A stretch of 64,000 nucleotides of DNA, from NCBI GenBank assembly GCA_903927755.1, contig CAIYOD010000032.1:66391-130390 (forward strand). The letters run 5' to 3'. Below, one piece after another: positions 38,471-49,321 of this stretch. The translations under genes were made by a program, and so were the position numbers. The notes under the pieces are model-generated. The model was not told where the DNA came from. It ran no database searches and was given only the letters and a program-made list of their open reading frames with translations. This DNA comes from an uncultured Thermoleophilia bacterium (GTDB lineage Bacteria; Actinomycetota; Thermoleophilia; UBA2241). Positions within the stretch are counted from its first letter, which is position 1; the number at the start of each line of letters is the position of its first letter.

Positions 38471-40747
38471 TTGACTGAAGACCTGCAGTACGTGGGGGGC
38501 AGCTACCCCGTCCACGACGTGGCCCAGAAGGTGACCGGGGAGCTTGTCTACGGCAGCGATTTCAGCCTGCCGGGGATGCTCCACGCCAAACTCATTCTCA
38601 GCACCGTCCCGCATGGCATGGTCAAGCGGATCGACGCCTCCCGCGCCGAGGCTCTGCCGGGCGTCGTGAAGGTCTTCTCTCACGAGAATTCGCCGATGGA
38701 CCGCTTCTGCCGCGCGCGCATCCACCCCGGCCAGGACCTCGCGGAACACGACGAGACGCTCTTCAGCGAGCGCGTGCGCTTCGTCGGCGACCGCGTCGCC
38801 GCGGTCGTCGCTACGAGCCGGGCGGCCGCAGAAGCGGCCGCGGCGCTCGTCGAGGTCGAGTACGAGGAGCTTCCGGCGCTGCTCACCGTCGACGAGGCGC
38901 TGGCCAGCACCGACGTCCTCGTCCACTCCACCGGCAACGTCGCCTATGAGAGCGAGATCGACAAAGGCGAGCGTCCGGACCTCGGAGGCGCGGTGATCGT
39001 CTCCTCCTCTACCAGCACGCCGCGTGTCCATCATGCCGCGCTCGAACCGCACGTCTGCATCGCTCAGGGCCACAGCACCGGCGGAATGACCGTCTGGACC
39101 ACGAGCCAGGGGGTGTACGCCGCCCGCACGGTCATCGCGGAGCTGCTCGATATGGAGTACCACCGCGTGCGCGTCATCAAGGTCCCCATGGGCGGGTCGT
39201 TCGGCGGCAAGACCGAGTACATCATCGAGCCGGTCTGCGCCTTCCTCGCGCATGCGACCCGCAGGCCCGTCAAGCTCCTCCTCGACCGTGAGGAGTGCAT
39301 GATCGCGACGATGGTCCGCCCCGCCACCTGGACGACGATCCGCACCGCCTGCACGCCAGAGGGCGTGCTGCTCGACTTCGAGGCTGCAACCACTCTGGAC
39401 TCGGGCGCCTATGCCTCGAGCACGCCGGACTACTCGATCCACATGTGCAAGAAGGTCACCAAGCTCTACCGGGTGCCGCACTATCAGCACCAGAGCCGCG
39501 CCGTGCTCACGAACACGCCGGTCGGGGGCGCCTGCCGCGGCTGGGGCGCCCCTGAGATGGCGGCGGCCACCGAGATCCACATGGACCGGGTGGCGGCCGC
39601 GCTGCGGCTCGACCCGGTCGAGCTCCGCCTCAAGAACATGGTCGAGCCCTTCGACACCGACCTCGTGACCGGCCTGCCGCTCGGCGACGCGCGTGTGCGC
39701 GAATGCCTCGAGCGAGGTGCCGTGGCCTTCGACTGGGCGGCGCGCCGGGCCCGCCCCGCCGGGAGGGGTCGCCTGCGGCGCGGCGTCGGCGTGGCCGCCG
39801 GCGCCCACAAGAACGGCATGTTCGGCGCCTTCCCCGAGGCCAGCAACATGTCGCTGAAGATGAACGAGGACGGCACGTTCGAGCTCAACGCCAGCCTGCA
39901 CGAGGTCGGCTGCGGCATCGTGACGACGATGAAGGTCATCGTCGCGGAGGTCCTCGGCGTGCACCCGGACCGCATCGCCGCGGGAGAGGCCGATACGGCG
40001 ACGACGCCGTTCGACTACGGGACCTACGGCAGTCGCGTCACCTACGTCGTCGGCGAGTGCGCCCGCGTAACGGCCGAAAAGGTCAAAGCACGGCTCCTCG
40101 AGGCCGCTGCCGAGCTGCTCAAGGAGCCGGTCGTGCACCTGTTCACGCGGGACGGCGCCGTGCACGTCAAGAACGACGCGGAGCGCGCTGTCGCCTACAG
40201 GGACATCGCACGCCTCAGCGAGATGCGCCACGTGCCGTCCATCGCCGCGTCGACGACGTACTATGCGGTCTCCAACCCCGCCTCGTACTCGGTGCAGTTC
40301 GCCGAGGTGGAGGTCGACTGCGCCACCGGACTCGTGGCGGTCAACGACTTTCTCGCGGTCGCCGACGTGGGACGGGCGATCAACCGCGGCATGGTCGAGG
40401 CCCAGTACCAGGGCGCCGTGCAGATGGGCATCGGCTACGCCCTCTACGAGCACCTCGACGTCGACGAGCAGGGTCGCAGCGGGATCGACGGGTTCAAGAA
40501 CTACCACATCGTCAACGCGCCCGACATGCCCGATATCCAGGTGCTCCTCGTGGAGCACGAGGGAGACGACGGACCGTTCGGCGCCAAGAGCGTCGGCGAG
40601 ATCGCCACGGTGCCCACCGCCGGGGCGGTCGTCAACGCCGTCAACAACGCACTGGGCACCGAGCTCTCCGACCTGCCGCTCGTCCCCGAGCGCATCATCG
40701 CCGCCCTTCACGCGCCCGAGGAGGTGCCGGCATGCAGCTCCTGCTGA
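38471..40747 (+). CDS. Xanthine-dehydrogenase-family molybdopterin-binding (large) subunit
   Basis: The 758-residue protein starts at TTG 38471 after GAGAGGAGAA. The N-terminal Ald_Xan_dh_C-like part reads DVAQKVTGELVYGSDFSLPG. Molybdopterin-contact motifs are VPMGGSFGGKTE near 240 and GGACRGWGAPEMAAATE near 355. The catalytic Glu is in GAKSVGEIATVPTAGAV near 710. It is the catalytic subunit of a hydroxylase that inserts water-derived oxygen into an N-heterocycle or aldehyde. The next two genes give the Fe-S and FAD subunits. Substrate is not known; histidine-derived imidazoles and purines are both plausible. Confidence 0.9.
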   Translation: MTEDLQYVGGSYPVHDVAQKVTGELVYGSDFSLPGMLHAKLILSTVPHGMVKRIDASRAEALPGVVKVFSHENSPMDRFCRARIHPGQDLAEHDETLFSERVRFVGDRVAAVVATSRAAAEAAAALVEVEYEELPALLTVDEALASTDVLVHSTGNVAYESEIDKGERPDLGGAVIVSSSTSTPRVHHAALEPHVCIAQGHSTGGMTVWTTSQGVYAARTVIAELLDMEYHRVRVIKVPMGGSFGGKTEYIIEPVCAFLAHATRRPVKLLLDREECMIATMVRPATWTTIRTACTPEGVLLDFEAATTLDSGAYASSTPDYSIHMCKKVTKLYRVPHYQHQSRAVLTNTPVGGACRGWGAPEMAAATEIHMDRVAAALRLDPVELRLKNMVEPFDTDLVTGLPLGDARVRECLERGAVAFDWAARRARPAGRGRLRRGVGVAAGAHKNGMFGAFPEASNMSLKMNEDGTFELNASLHEVGCGIVTTMKVIVAEVLGVHPDRIAAGEADTATTPFDYGTYGSRVTYVVGECARVTAEKVKARLLEAAAELLKEPVVHLFTRDGAVHVKNDAERAVAYRDIARLSEMRHVPSIAASTTYYAVSNPASYSVQFAEVEVDCATGLVAVNDFLAVADVGRAINRGMVEAQYQGAVQMGIGYALYEHLDVDEQGRSGIDGFKNYHIVNAPDMPDIQVLLVEHEGDDGPFGAKSVGEIATVPTAGAVVNAVNNALGTELSDLPLVPERIIAALHAPEEVPACSSC

Positions 40748-41401
40748 CCGTCAACGGCATGCAGTACGAGGTTGAGGCGCGCCCGACAGCACGGCTGCTT
40801 GACGTCCTGCGTGACCAGCTGGGCCTGATCGGCACCAAGGAAGGCTGCGGCGAGGGTGAGTGCGGCGCCTGCACCGTCCTCGTCGACGGCAGGGCCGTGA
40901 ACTCGTGCGTCATGCTCGCCGTGCAGGCGCGCGGCAAGGATGTCCTCACGGTGGAGGGCCTCGCGCAGGACGGCGAGCTCGACGTGTTGCAGCAGAAGTT
41001 CGTCGAGTACGGCGCCGTCCAGTGCGGCTACTGTACGCCAGGGATGCTCATGTCGGCCAAGGCGCTGCTCATGGCCAATCCGGTGCCGTCAGAGCAGGAC
41101 ATCCGCATCGCACTGGCCGGCAACCTCTGCCGCTGCACCGGCTATTCCGCGATCGTCGCGGCAGTCAAGGCGGCCAGCGGACACGACGCCACACCGGCCA
41201 TGGTACTGCCCGGCGAAGCAGAGGAGCTGGCCGCGGAAGTAAGCACCGACCCGGAGACCCTGGCCATCGTGCAGGAGGTCGTCGAGGCCGCCGAGGCCGA
41301 GCTGATCCAGGGCACGCCGCCCGCGCCGGAGGCCTTCCCGTCCCCAGGCGCACCTGCCATGCCACCCGGCGCCCCGACGGCGCCGGCCGACCCCGAGGAA
41401 G

Positions 41402-41409
<8 letters not shown>
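40732..41409 (+). CDS. Xanthine-dehydrogenase-family 2x[2Fe-2S] (small) subunit with C-terminal extension
   Basis: The ATG at 40732 lies 16 bp inside the large-subunit gene; the protein has 225 residues. The plant-type cluster motif is GCGEGECGACTVLVDG near 40 with a further Cys near 62. The second cluster uses QCGYCTPGMLMSAKALL near 100 and LAGNLCRCTGYSAIV near 135. Residues 160-225 form an acidic, then Pro/Ala-rich tail (ending PEEGE) beyond the usual end near 160. The subunit carries electrons from molybdenum to FAD. Confidence 0.92.
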
Positions 41410-42294
<885 letters not shown>

Positions 42295-42298
<4 letters not shown>

Positions 42299-44463
42299 AG
42301 CGTCTCGGCGGGCTCCGGCTCCGATGCGCCTGCCTGCTGCAGCGCGAGCAGCTCGTCCGGCGGGATGTGACACCTGTACGTGTGCCCGTTGCCCGCGTCC
42401 ATGTCCGGCGGCACCTGCTGCGCGCAGATGTCTCCGAGGGACCGGTGGCAGCGCGTGTGGAATCGGCAGCCCGACGGCGGATCGGTGAGGCTGGGCATCG
42501 AACCGCGCAGCGGGATCCGATCCCGCTGCTTCTCGAAGTCGAGCCGCGGGATCGAGCTGAGCAGCGCCTCGGTGTAGGGGTGGTGCGGCGGATCGAACAC
42601 GTCGGCCGCCGCCCCGACCTCGATCAGCTCGGCGAGGTACATGACGCCGATGCGGTCGGAGATGTAGCGCACGACCGCCAGGTCGTGGCTGATGAAGACG
42701 TAAGACGCCTGCTCTTTGGTCTGCAGCTCCACCAGGAGGTTGAGGATGCTCGCCTGGACGGAGACGTCGAGCGCGGAGGCCGGCTCGTCGCAGATCACGA
42801 GGTGCGGGTCGCCGGCGAAGGCTCTGGCGATGGCGATGCGCTGCTTCTGCCCGCCGGAGAGTTCCGTCGGCCGCTGGAACAGGAAGCGCGGCTCCACGCG
42901 CACGTCGGCCGACAGCTTGTCGACCTTGGCGCGCACCGAACCCTCCTTGGCGCCGCCCAGCTTGCGTACCGCGCGCGTGAGGATCTGGCGCGTGCTCCAA
43001 GCCGGGTTGAGCGTCGAGTCGGGGTTCTGGAAGACCATCTGGATCGCGCGCAGCGCATCCTGCGAGCGCTTGCCCGCCGTGGATTTCAGGATGCCGCCTT
43101 CGAAGGTGACGGTGCCGGAGTCCGCGGGGATCAGGCCCGTGACGCACTTGGCCAGCGTCGTCTTTCCGCTGCCGGATTCGCCGACCAGGCCGAAGGTCTC
43201 GCCCTTCTTCAGGCTGAGCGACACGTTGGCGACCGCGGTCAGCTTCTTGGATCCGTCCTTGAACGTGCGCACCATGCTGTCGATGTCGAGGACATCTGTG
43301 TCGCCGCCGCGCTCATCCAGGCTCGTTGCGAGCACTGGCGTCAGGTGCGGCATGGACTCGACGTCCGCGGTGAAGTAACAGCGCGTGTGGCGGGAGGATT
43401 CGCCTACCGGCATCGCGTGATGCGGCGAGTAGGCGGCGGGGTCGGGCGGCATGGCCTCGGCCTCGGCCTGGCCCCTTATCGCTGCGTCGCCCGGCCACGC
43501 GTAGAAGTCGGGCTCACGGCGCTTGCAGACCGGCTGGGCCATGGGGCAGCGCGCCGAGTAGACGCACCCCTCGAGCGGGTCGCCGAGGGCGGGGAGCGTC
43601 CCCGGGATGGTCTGGAGCGCGGCGTCGGTCTTGTTCATGCCGAAGCGTGGGACGCAGCGTAGCAGCCCCATCGTGTAGGGATGACGCGGGTCGGTGAAGA
43701 CTTCCTTGGCCGAGCCCTCCTCGACCAGCCGCCCCGCGTAGAGCACGCCCACGCGCTCGCAGAGGCGGACGACCAGCCCCAGGTTGTGGGTGATCAGCAG
43801 GATGGCGGCGTTGATGCGGCCGCGCAGCTCCTCGATCAGGTCCAGGATCTCTGCCTCGACGGTGGCGTCGAGGCCGGTGGTGGGCTCGTCGAGGATGAGC
43901 AGCTGCGGGTTCACGGCCAGCGCCATCGCGATGACGACGCGTTGCTGCTGGCCTCCCGAGAGCTCGAAGGGGTAGCGGCGCAGGGTCCCGTCGGGGTCGG
44001 GAATGGCGACGCGGCGCAGGCTCTCACGGGCCTGCTCGAGCGCCTCCTTCTTGTTCATCCCCTCGTGGTAGTGGTACACCTCAGCGAGCTGGTCGCCGAT
44101 GCGCATCGCCGGGCTCAAAGCCTGGGTCGGGTCCTGGTAGACCATCGCGACCTTGCCGCCGCGCCACTTGCGCAGGGCTTCTTCGCTGAGCGTGCTGACA
44201 TCCTGGCCGTCCACGAGCACCCGGCCGTTATCGAGCGTGCCGTTGGAGGCGAGGTAGCGCATCGCGGCCATGGCAAGCGTCGTCTTGCCGCAGCCCGATT
44301 CGCCCACGAGCCCGTAGGCCTGACCGCGCTCGATCTTGAGCGTGACGCCCTTGAGCACCGGCAGCCTGCGGCCGCGGCGGTGGAACGTGACCTCGAGGTC
44401 ATCGACTTCGAGGGCAGCGGCGCCAGGAGTGACGGCGCTCGTGGGCTGCTCGGCGGCGCTCAT
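42295..44463 (-). CDS. Fused double ABC ATPase of a peptide transporter (DppD-DppF fusion)
   Basis: ATG 44463 overlaps the permease stop by 4 nt and gives 722 residues. The first nucleotide-binding domain (about residues 15-330) has [30 protein letters not shown] and LLILDEPTTGLD. The second (about 390-700) has GESGSGKTTLAKCV, LSGGQKQRIAIARAF and LVICDEPASALD. Both carry OppD/OppF-type C-terminal tails with cysteine clusters (GCVYSARCPMAQPVC and GCRFHTRCHRS). The linker is about 60 residues. Fused forms are known in YejF- and GsiA-type systems. It powers the importer encoded at 44460-48170. Confidence 0.92.
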
Positions 44464-45485
44464 TTCGAGAACGTCCTCCCCAAACCATCGGTGATCAGGT
44501 TCACGGCGACCACGAGGGACGCGAGTGCGGCCGCGGGGAACAGCACGGTCCACGGGGCGATCTGCAGGAAGACCCGCTCCACGGAGATGGTGAGTCCCCA
44601 GTCGGGCGATGGCGGTGCGAGACCGAAGCCGAGGAACGACAGCGTGGCGGCGGTGAAGACCGCGTAGCCCAGGCGGATGGTGCCCTCGACGATGATCGGC
44701 TGCGTGATGTTGGGCAGGATCTCGCGGACCATGACGAACGCCGAGCGCTCGCCGCGCAGCCGCGCAGCCATGACGTACTCGCGCTCGCGCTCGCCGATCA
44801 CAGCCGCGCGGACGGTCCGCGAGACGACCGGCGTGAACAGCGCGCCGATGGCGACGATGATGATCGCCGTGCCCTTGCCGAGCAGCGAGAGGATCAGGAT
44901 CGAGGTGATGATGATCGGCAGCGCCAGCAGCACGTCGATGAGCCGCATGATGATCTCGTCGGTGATGCCCCGCCAGAAGCCGGCGATCAGGCCGATGATG
45001 CCGCCCCACAGCAGGGCGAGCAGCGTGGCGAGTGGGGCGATGATGAGCACCGTGCGCGCGCCGGCCATCGTCCGCGCGAACACGTCGCGCCCGAGGTCGT
45101 CGGTGCCGAACCAGTGCGAGGCACTCGGCGCGGCGAGCGAGATATTCGGGTCGGTCAGCGTGGGACTCTGTGTGATGAACGCCGAGAACAGGGCCATGAA
45201 GACCCAGAACAGGACGATGATCAGGCCGACCATGAATGTCGGGCTGCGGAGGAGCGCCTTGACCAGGTAGCGCCGCTGGCGCTTCTGCTCCGCTGTGGCC
45301 GCTGCGTCGGCCTCGAGCGCCTTGCTCTTGTGGTCCCCGCCGGGAAGCTCCAGATCGCGGCCTTCGCTGGCGGCGTCGGCGCGGAGCTCGATCATCTCGG
45401 GGTCCGCGCCGAGCTGCATGGACTCCTCGCGCAGGTCGGGATCGGGGCCGAAGGGAGTGGGACGGTCGTCCGGCACCTCAGCCAC
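44460..45485 (-). CDS. ABC transporter permease, DppC type, with long N-terminal extension
   Basis: GTG 45485 gives 341 residues and overlaps the upstream permease by 8 nt. The first 75 residues are hydrophilic and acidic, then basic, ahead of the first membrane helix, an extension not usual for DppC. The family motif HWFGTDDLGRDVFARTMAG lies near 120, the ATPase-coupling loop AARLRGERSAFVMVREILPN near 240, and six membrane segments are expected. It partners the DppB-type permease that precedes it. An internal start near residue 70 would give a standard-length protein, but none has a better ribosome site. Confidence 0.88.
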   Translation of the reverse strand: MAEVPDDRPTPFGPDPDLREESMQLGADPEMIELRADAASEGRDLELPGGDHKSKALEADAAATAEQKRQRRYLVKALLRSPTFMVGLIIVLFWVFMALFSAFITQSPTLTDPNISLAAPSASHWFGTDDLGRDVFARTMAGARTVLIIAPLATLLALLWGGIIGLIAGFWRGITDEIIMRLIDVLLALPIIITSILILSLLGKGTAIIIVAIGALFTPVVSRTVRAAVIGEREREYVMAARLRGERSAFVMVREILPNITQPIIVEGTIRLGYAVFTAATLSFLGFGLAPPSPDWGLTISVERVFLQIAPWTVLFPAAALASLVVAVNLITDGLGRTFSK

Positions 45486-46425
45486 CCTTCCTGATCCGCG
45501 GGTTGAGGAGCGCCACGACGATGTCGGCGACCAGGTTGGCGAACATGTAGACGACGGCCACCATGAGCACCGACGCCTCGAGGACCGGCACGTCGTGATT
45601 CAGGGCCGACTCGACCATGACCTTGCCGATGCCGGGATAGGAGAACAACGTCTCGACGACGACCAGACCGCCGATGAGCCAGCCGACCTGGCTGCCGATC
45701 ACCGTGACCGTGGGCACCATGGCGTTGCGCAGCACGTGGCCGAACACGACGCGGCTGCGCGGGACGCCCTTGAGCACGGCGGTGCGGATGTACGGCATGG
45801 ACAGCACCTGCACCGTGCCGACGCGCGCCATGCGGGCGATGTACCCGAGCTCCAGGAACATGAGCGGGATGGCCGGCAGGATGAGGTAGTAGAGGCGTTC
45901 GTAGAAGGGCGCGCCCTCAGGCGCGAGCGCAGTGACGGGCAGCCACTTGAGCCAGACGGCGAACACGTAGAGCAGGACGACGCCGCTCACGAACTCCGGG
46001 ATGACGGTCATCGACAGCGTCGAGACCGTGATGACTCTGTCTAAGGCGCTGTCCCTCCGTAACCCCGAGAACACGCCCAACACGATAGATGTGGGCACGA
46101 TGAGGATCAGCGCGAAGCCGGCGAGGATGAGCGAGTTCCACAGCGCCGCCATGACGTAAGGCCGGACGGGCACCTTCTGGACCGGGGATTCTCCCCAGTC
46201 GCCGGTCACGAAGTTGCCCGCCCAGGCCACGTACCGCACCACGAGGGGTCTGTCGGCGCCGAGCTCGCGGTTGAGCGCGGCGACGTCTTCTGGAGTTGCG
46301 TATTGTCCCAGGATGGAGCGCCCCACGTTGCCGGGCAGCACCTCGGCGAGCAGGAAGATGAGGATCGACGCCAAGATCAGCGTCGGCACCATGAGCAGCA
46401 GTCGCCGCCCGATGAGGCGCAACAT
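45478..46425 (-). CDS. ABC transporter permease, DppB type
   Basis: The 315-residue inner-membrane protein starts at ATG 46425. The N-terminal helix is followed by AEVLPGNVGRSILGQYATPE, where the usual PGDP reads PGNV. The periplasmic loop has VVRYVAWAGNFVTGDWGES. The coupling segment RTAVLKGVPRSRVVFGHVLR lies near 215, and FSYPGIGKVMVESALNHD near 265 is typical. It forms the channel with the DppC-type subunit downstream and serves the binding protein encoded 44 bp upstream. Confidence 0.91.
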   Translation of the reverse strand: MLRLIGRRLLLMVPTLILASILIFLLAEVLPGNVGRSILGQYATPEDVAALNRELGADRPLVVRYVAWAGNFVTGDWGESPVQKVPVRPYVMAALWNSLILAGFALILIVPTSIVLGVFSGLRRDSALDRVITVSTLSMTVIPEFVSGVVLLYVFAVWLKWLPVTALAPEGAPFYERLYYLILPAIPLMFLELGYIARMARVGTVQVLSMPYIRTAVLKGVPRSRVVFGHVLRNAMVPTVTVIGSQVGWLIGGLVVVETLFSYPGIGKVMVESALNHDVPVLEASVLMVAVVYMFANLVADIVVALLNPRIRKGG

Positions 46426-46469
46426 CCTGGGACTCTACTTTACGCAGTTACCGTTGCGATTCGTCTACG

Positions 46470-48170
46470 TCAGGCCGTCGTCATGTAGGCCGCACTGCAG
46501 TCGCAGTAGATGGAGCCCGGGCCCTTGATGTTGTACACGTTCTTCTTCTGCGCACGCGCCTGGCTGATGAAGAACGGCAGCATGATGGGCGTGTCGGTCT
46601 GCTGAAGCGTGGACAGCTTGGTGGCCAGCTCGGCGCGCATGGCCTCGTCCCCGGTCGACTCGTACTCGTCGAACGTGCTGACGAAGTCCTTGTTGTCCCA
46701 GTGTGAGGAGCTCCACACGGCGTCCGGCAGCAGCATGGCGGCGGCATAGATGCCCGGCGCCGGCCGGCTGCCCCACTCGACGATGGTCATCGGCGCGACG
46801 ATCCACGGCGTGGTGCCGTAGTAGTCGGCGTCGCTGCCGGCGTAGAACTCCGTGTAGCTCATCTGGTTGATCTTGACGGTGATGCCGGCCGGCTTGCACT
46901 GATCCTGGATCAGCTGTGCGAGCTGCGGGTTCTCGAGGTACTTGGCCACGGTCAGTTCGATCTCCAGCCCACCGGCGTGACCGGCGTCGGCGAGGAGCTG
47001 CTTGGCCTTGTCGTAGTCCTGGGCGCGCTCGGGCGCCGGAGGGCTGCTCGGGAACACCGTCTCCTGCCAGAACGTGTCGTAGCCGAGGTTGCTGCGATCA
47101 TCATAGAGAGCCTTGTTGATCGCAGGGCGGTCCAGACAGTAAGCGACAGCCTGACAGAGATTGGCGCCGCCGCTCTTCCACGGCTCCTTGGTCTGATTGA
47201 ACGCGATCTCGCGGATGCCCGTGCCCGGGTAGATGTCGACGCGCAGGTTGGGATCCTGGAAGAGCGCCTGCGCGCCCTGGAACACCGTCTGCGGCTGGCA
47301 GTCCACGGCACCGGACTGCAACTGCAGGTTCTGCGCCGAGTTGTCCTCGACCATGATGTACTCGAGGCCGTCCAGGTACGGGAGCTGCTTGCCGGCGTCG
47401 TCCTTGCCCCAGTAGGTCGGGTTCTTCTTGAACGTTGCCTTCTGCTTCGGCGTGTACTGGTCGAGGATGTAGGCGCCCGTCCCGACCGCGTTCTTGAGGA
47501 TGTCACCCTTGTAGCTGCGCGACAGGATGGCGCTGTTGTAGTTGCCGTTCGACACTGTGTACGGGAAGTCGGCGTACGGCTTGTCGAGGGTGAACTCGAC
47601 CGTGGTCGCGTCGACGGCCTTGGTGCCCTTCGGCGAGAGCACGCCGCCCCACTGCGACTTGGCGCCGCCCGAACCGCCCTCGGGATCGAGGAGGCGCTCC
47701 ATGGTGGCGACCACATCTTCAGCCTCGAAGGGAGTGCCGTCGTTGAAGGTGACACCCGTGCGAAGCTTGAACGTCCAGACGTCGAGCGTGTCGTTCGGCG
47801 TCCAGCTCTCGGCGAGCACCGGCCTCAGCGAGTTGTCGTCGTTGAGGTTGATGAGGTACTCGAGGAACTGGCTGACGAGGACGATGCCGCCCTGGTCGTA
47901 GATGGTGACCGGGTCGGGATCGGTGATCGGGGCCGGCCCGATCAGCTTCAGGATGCCGCCCATGACGGGCGCGGGCATCCCGGCCGCGCTCGGCGACGAG
48001 GAGCTATCGGTGCTGTCGCCGCCGCACGCCGCGAGCAGCGAGCCTGCAGCCGTCATCGAGAACCCGAAGACCGACGCGCGCACCAGCATCTGACGCCTGG
48101 TCATCTTGCCCTTGAGCACCTGCTCGACCAGATGCTGGCCGTATTCCCTCTCGTACTTCGCACTAGCCAT
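46470..48170 (-). CDS. Peptide-type ABC transporter substrate-binding lipoprotein (SBP family 5)
   Basis: The 566-residue protein starts at ATG 48170. The long N-terminus carries TRRQMLVRASVFGFSM, resembling a Tat-type twin-arginine signal, and then the lipobox LAAC near residue 49. A Ser-rich spacer follows. The mature part shows family-5 features such as LAESWTPNDTLDVWTFKLRT near 118 and GTPFEAEDVVATMERLLDPE. Folding before export through Tat is inferred only from RR. It is the first gene of the minus-strand importer operon and has its own candidate promoter. The ligand is unknown; the flanking hut and oxidase genes make amino acids or peptides likely. Confidence 0.9.
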   Translation of the reverse strand: MASAKYEREYGQHLVEQVLKGKMTRRQMLVRASVFGFSMTAAGSLLAACGGDSTDSSSSPSAAGMPAPVMGGILKLIGPAPITDPDPVTIYDQGGIVLVSQFLEYLINLNDDNSLRPVLAESWTPNDTLDVWTFKLRTGVTFNDGTPFEAEDVVATMERLLDPEGGSGGAKSQWGGVLSPKGTKAVDATTVEFTLDKPYADFPYTVSNGNYNSAILSRSYKGDILKNAVGTGAYILDQYTPKQKATFKKNPTYWGKDDAGKQLPYLDGLEYIMVEDNSAQNLQLQSGAVDCQPQTVFQGAQALFQDPNLRVDIYPGTGIREIAFNQTKEPWKSGGANLCQAVAYCLDRPAINKALYDDRSNLGYDTFWQETVFPSSPPAPERAQDYDKAKQLLADAGHAGGLEIELTVAKYLENPQLAQLIQDQCKPAGITVKINQMSYTEFYAGSDADYYGTTPWIVAPMTIVEWGSRPAPGIYAAAMLLPDAVWSSSHWDNKDFVSTFDEYESTGDEAMRAELATKLSTLQQTDTPIMLPFFISQARAQKKNVYNIKGPGSIYCDCSAAYMTTA

Positions 48171-48209
48171 ATCGCTACTCCCCCTTGACGCGATTCCTGT
48201 GGAACAACT

Positions 48210-48243
48210 CGGATTCCGGCGATTCTCGGATTCCGGCGATTCT
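48210..48243. repeat. Perfect tandem 17-bp duplication in the transporter leader
   Basis: CGGATTCCGGCGATTCT occurs twice without a gap (48210-48226 and 48227-48243). It falls in the presumed 5' leader of the minus-strand transporter operon. Two copies are too few for an array. It may be a recent slippage event or affect leader folding. Confidence 0.75.
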
Positions 48244-48286
48244 GGCGATGACCCAACGGATGGGCCGCCCCCGACACATCCCGGTC

Positions 48287-48340
48287 ACCATACACACGGT
48301 TGACGCGGATGGCAAGACGAAATTGACCAGTCAGTTAGTT
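48287..48340 (-). promoter_or_regulatory. Candidate promoter of the transporter operon with a TetR-like box
   Basis: Read on the minus strand, TTGCCA (48310-48315) and TATGGT (48287-48292) are 17 bp apart and match the -35 and -10 consensus at 5 and 4 of 6 bases. Transcription would start near 48280, leaving a leader of about 110 nt. Six bases above the -35 element, 48321-48340 matches 15 of 20 bases of the palindrome beside the TetR gene (55713-55736), with only transitions as differences. Regulation by that TetR protein is inference. The remainder of the 410-bp gap (48171-48580) holds the tandem repeat and the GntR motif. Confidence 0.5.
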
Positions 48341-48479
48341 GCTGCCCCCCTGTCCGCGACGCAGATATTCGCTCTCACGGCCATCTGACGGCATCTCATG
48401 CTGCCCCAGCACGTGCTGCCGATAGATATTCGTCGACGGGCACCGCGAGACGCGGCGGTTCGATACTCCGGCCGCGCTC

Positions 48480-48491
48480 TGGTATGTACCA
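48480..48491 (+). promoter_or_regulatory. GntR-type operator motif before its regulator gene
   Basis: TGGTATGTACCA is an inverted repeat (TGGTA, TACCA) about 90 bp before the GntR/HutC start. Its reverse complement occurs exactly twice in the oxidoreductase/glpD intergenic region. A further half site TGGTA lies at 48502-48506, 22 bp on. This suggests autoregulation by the GntR protein. Confidence 0.6.
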
Positions 48492-48580
48492 CGTCGCCCT
48501 ATGGTACGCTTGGCCGGACCGTCGGGCAATGCCGACGTACCGTTTCTGGCCTGTGCTCGAGCTCTTCTTCGGGGGTGACG

Positions 48581-49321
48581 GTGGCGAACGCACGGCGCAC
48601 GCCGGAGCGGACGAGCCCGCTGTATCTGTGGCTGGCCGCACTGCTGCGCGATCAGATCGAGGCCGGGCATCTGAGCGCCCACGGCCCGGTCCCCTCCGAG
48701 CGCGTGCTCAGCGAGCGCTACGAGGTCAGCCGCATGACCGCGCGCCACGCGCTCGAGACGCTCACGCTCGAGGGCTATCTGTACCGTCACCCACGCCGCG
48801 GCACCTTCGTCGCGGAGCCGCGCCTGCGCTTCAGCGTCGGCAGCTTCACCCGCAACATGACCGCCGCCGACCGCGCGCCCGGGACCGAGGTGCTGTCGGC
48901 TGCCACCGTCGACCCAGACCCCGTGGCCGCGGAGCTCCTCGGCGTGCCGGTCGGCGGTCGCGTCCATGTGCTCCAGCGTCTGCGCACAGCCAAGGGAGAG
49001 CCCATCGCGCTCGAGAACATCCAGCTGTCTGCGGCGAGGTTCCCGGATCTGCTCGAGCACGACCTCGCCGGCTCTCTCTGGGCCCTCCTCCGCTCTCGCT
49101 ACGACGTGGATCCCGCCAAGGCGGACGCGCGCGTCGTCGCAGTGACACTGGACCACTTCGAGGCAGAGGCGCTCGGCGTCAGGGCCGGAAGCCCCGCGAT
49201 CGTCCTCACGCGGACGGTGTTCGACGCGGAGGGTGGGGTGGTGGAGCTCGCGCGCGACGTCTATCGCGGCGATCGCACGGAGTTCGAGGTCAGCGCTCCC
49301 GTGGAGGGCGTGCAGCCGTAG
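48581..49321 (+). CDS. GntR-family transcriptional regulator, HutC/FarR (UTRA) subfamily
   Basis: GTG 48581, six bases after GGGGG, gives 246 residues; GTG 48575 is nearly equivalent. Residues 10-75 form the GntR winged helix (VPSERVLSERYEVSRMTARH and LTLEGYLYRHPRRGTFVAEP). Residues 90-240 form the UTRA effector domain, seen in VGGRVHVLQRLRTAKGEPIA, EHDLAGSLWALLRSRYDVD and ARDVYRGDRTEFEV. HutC-type members bind sugar-phosphates, amino-acid or histidine metabolites. The TGGTAyrTACCA motif at its own promoter and at the oxidoreductase/glpD promoters suggests those genes are its regulon. The effector is unknown. Confidence 0.9.
   Translation: MANARRTPERTSPLYLWLAALLRDQIEAGHLSAHGPVPSERVLSERYEVSRMTARHALETLTLEGYLYRHPRRGTFVAEPRLRFSVGSFTRNMTAADRAPGTEVLSAATVDPDPVAAELLGVPVGGRVHVLQRLRTAKGEPIALENIQLSAARFPDLLEHDLAGSLWALLRSRYDVDPAKADARVVAVTLDHFEAEALGVRAGSPAIVLTRTVFDAEGGVVELARDVYRGDRTEFEVSAPVEGVQP

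Noticed and set aside
48210-48243. CRISPR-like repeat
   Set aside because: Only two copies exist and there are no spacers or cas genes.
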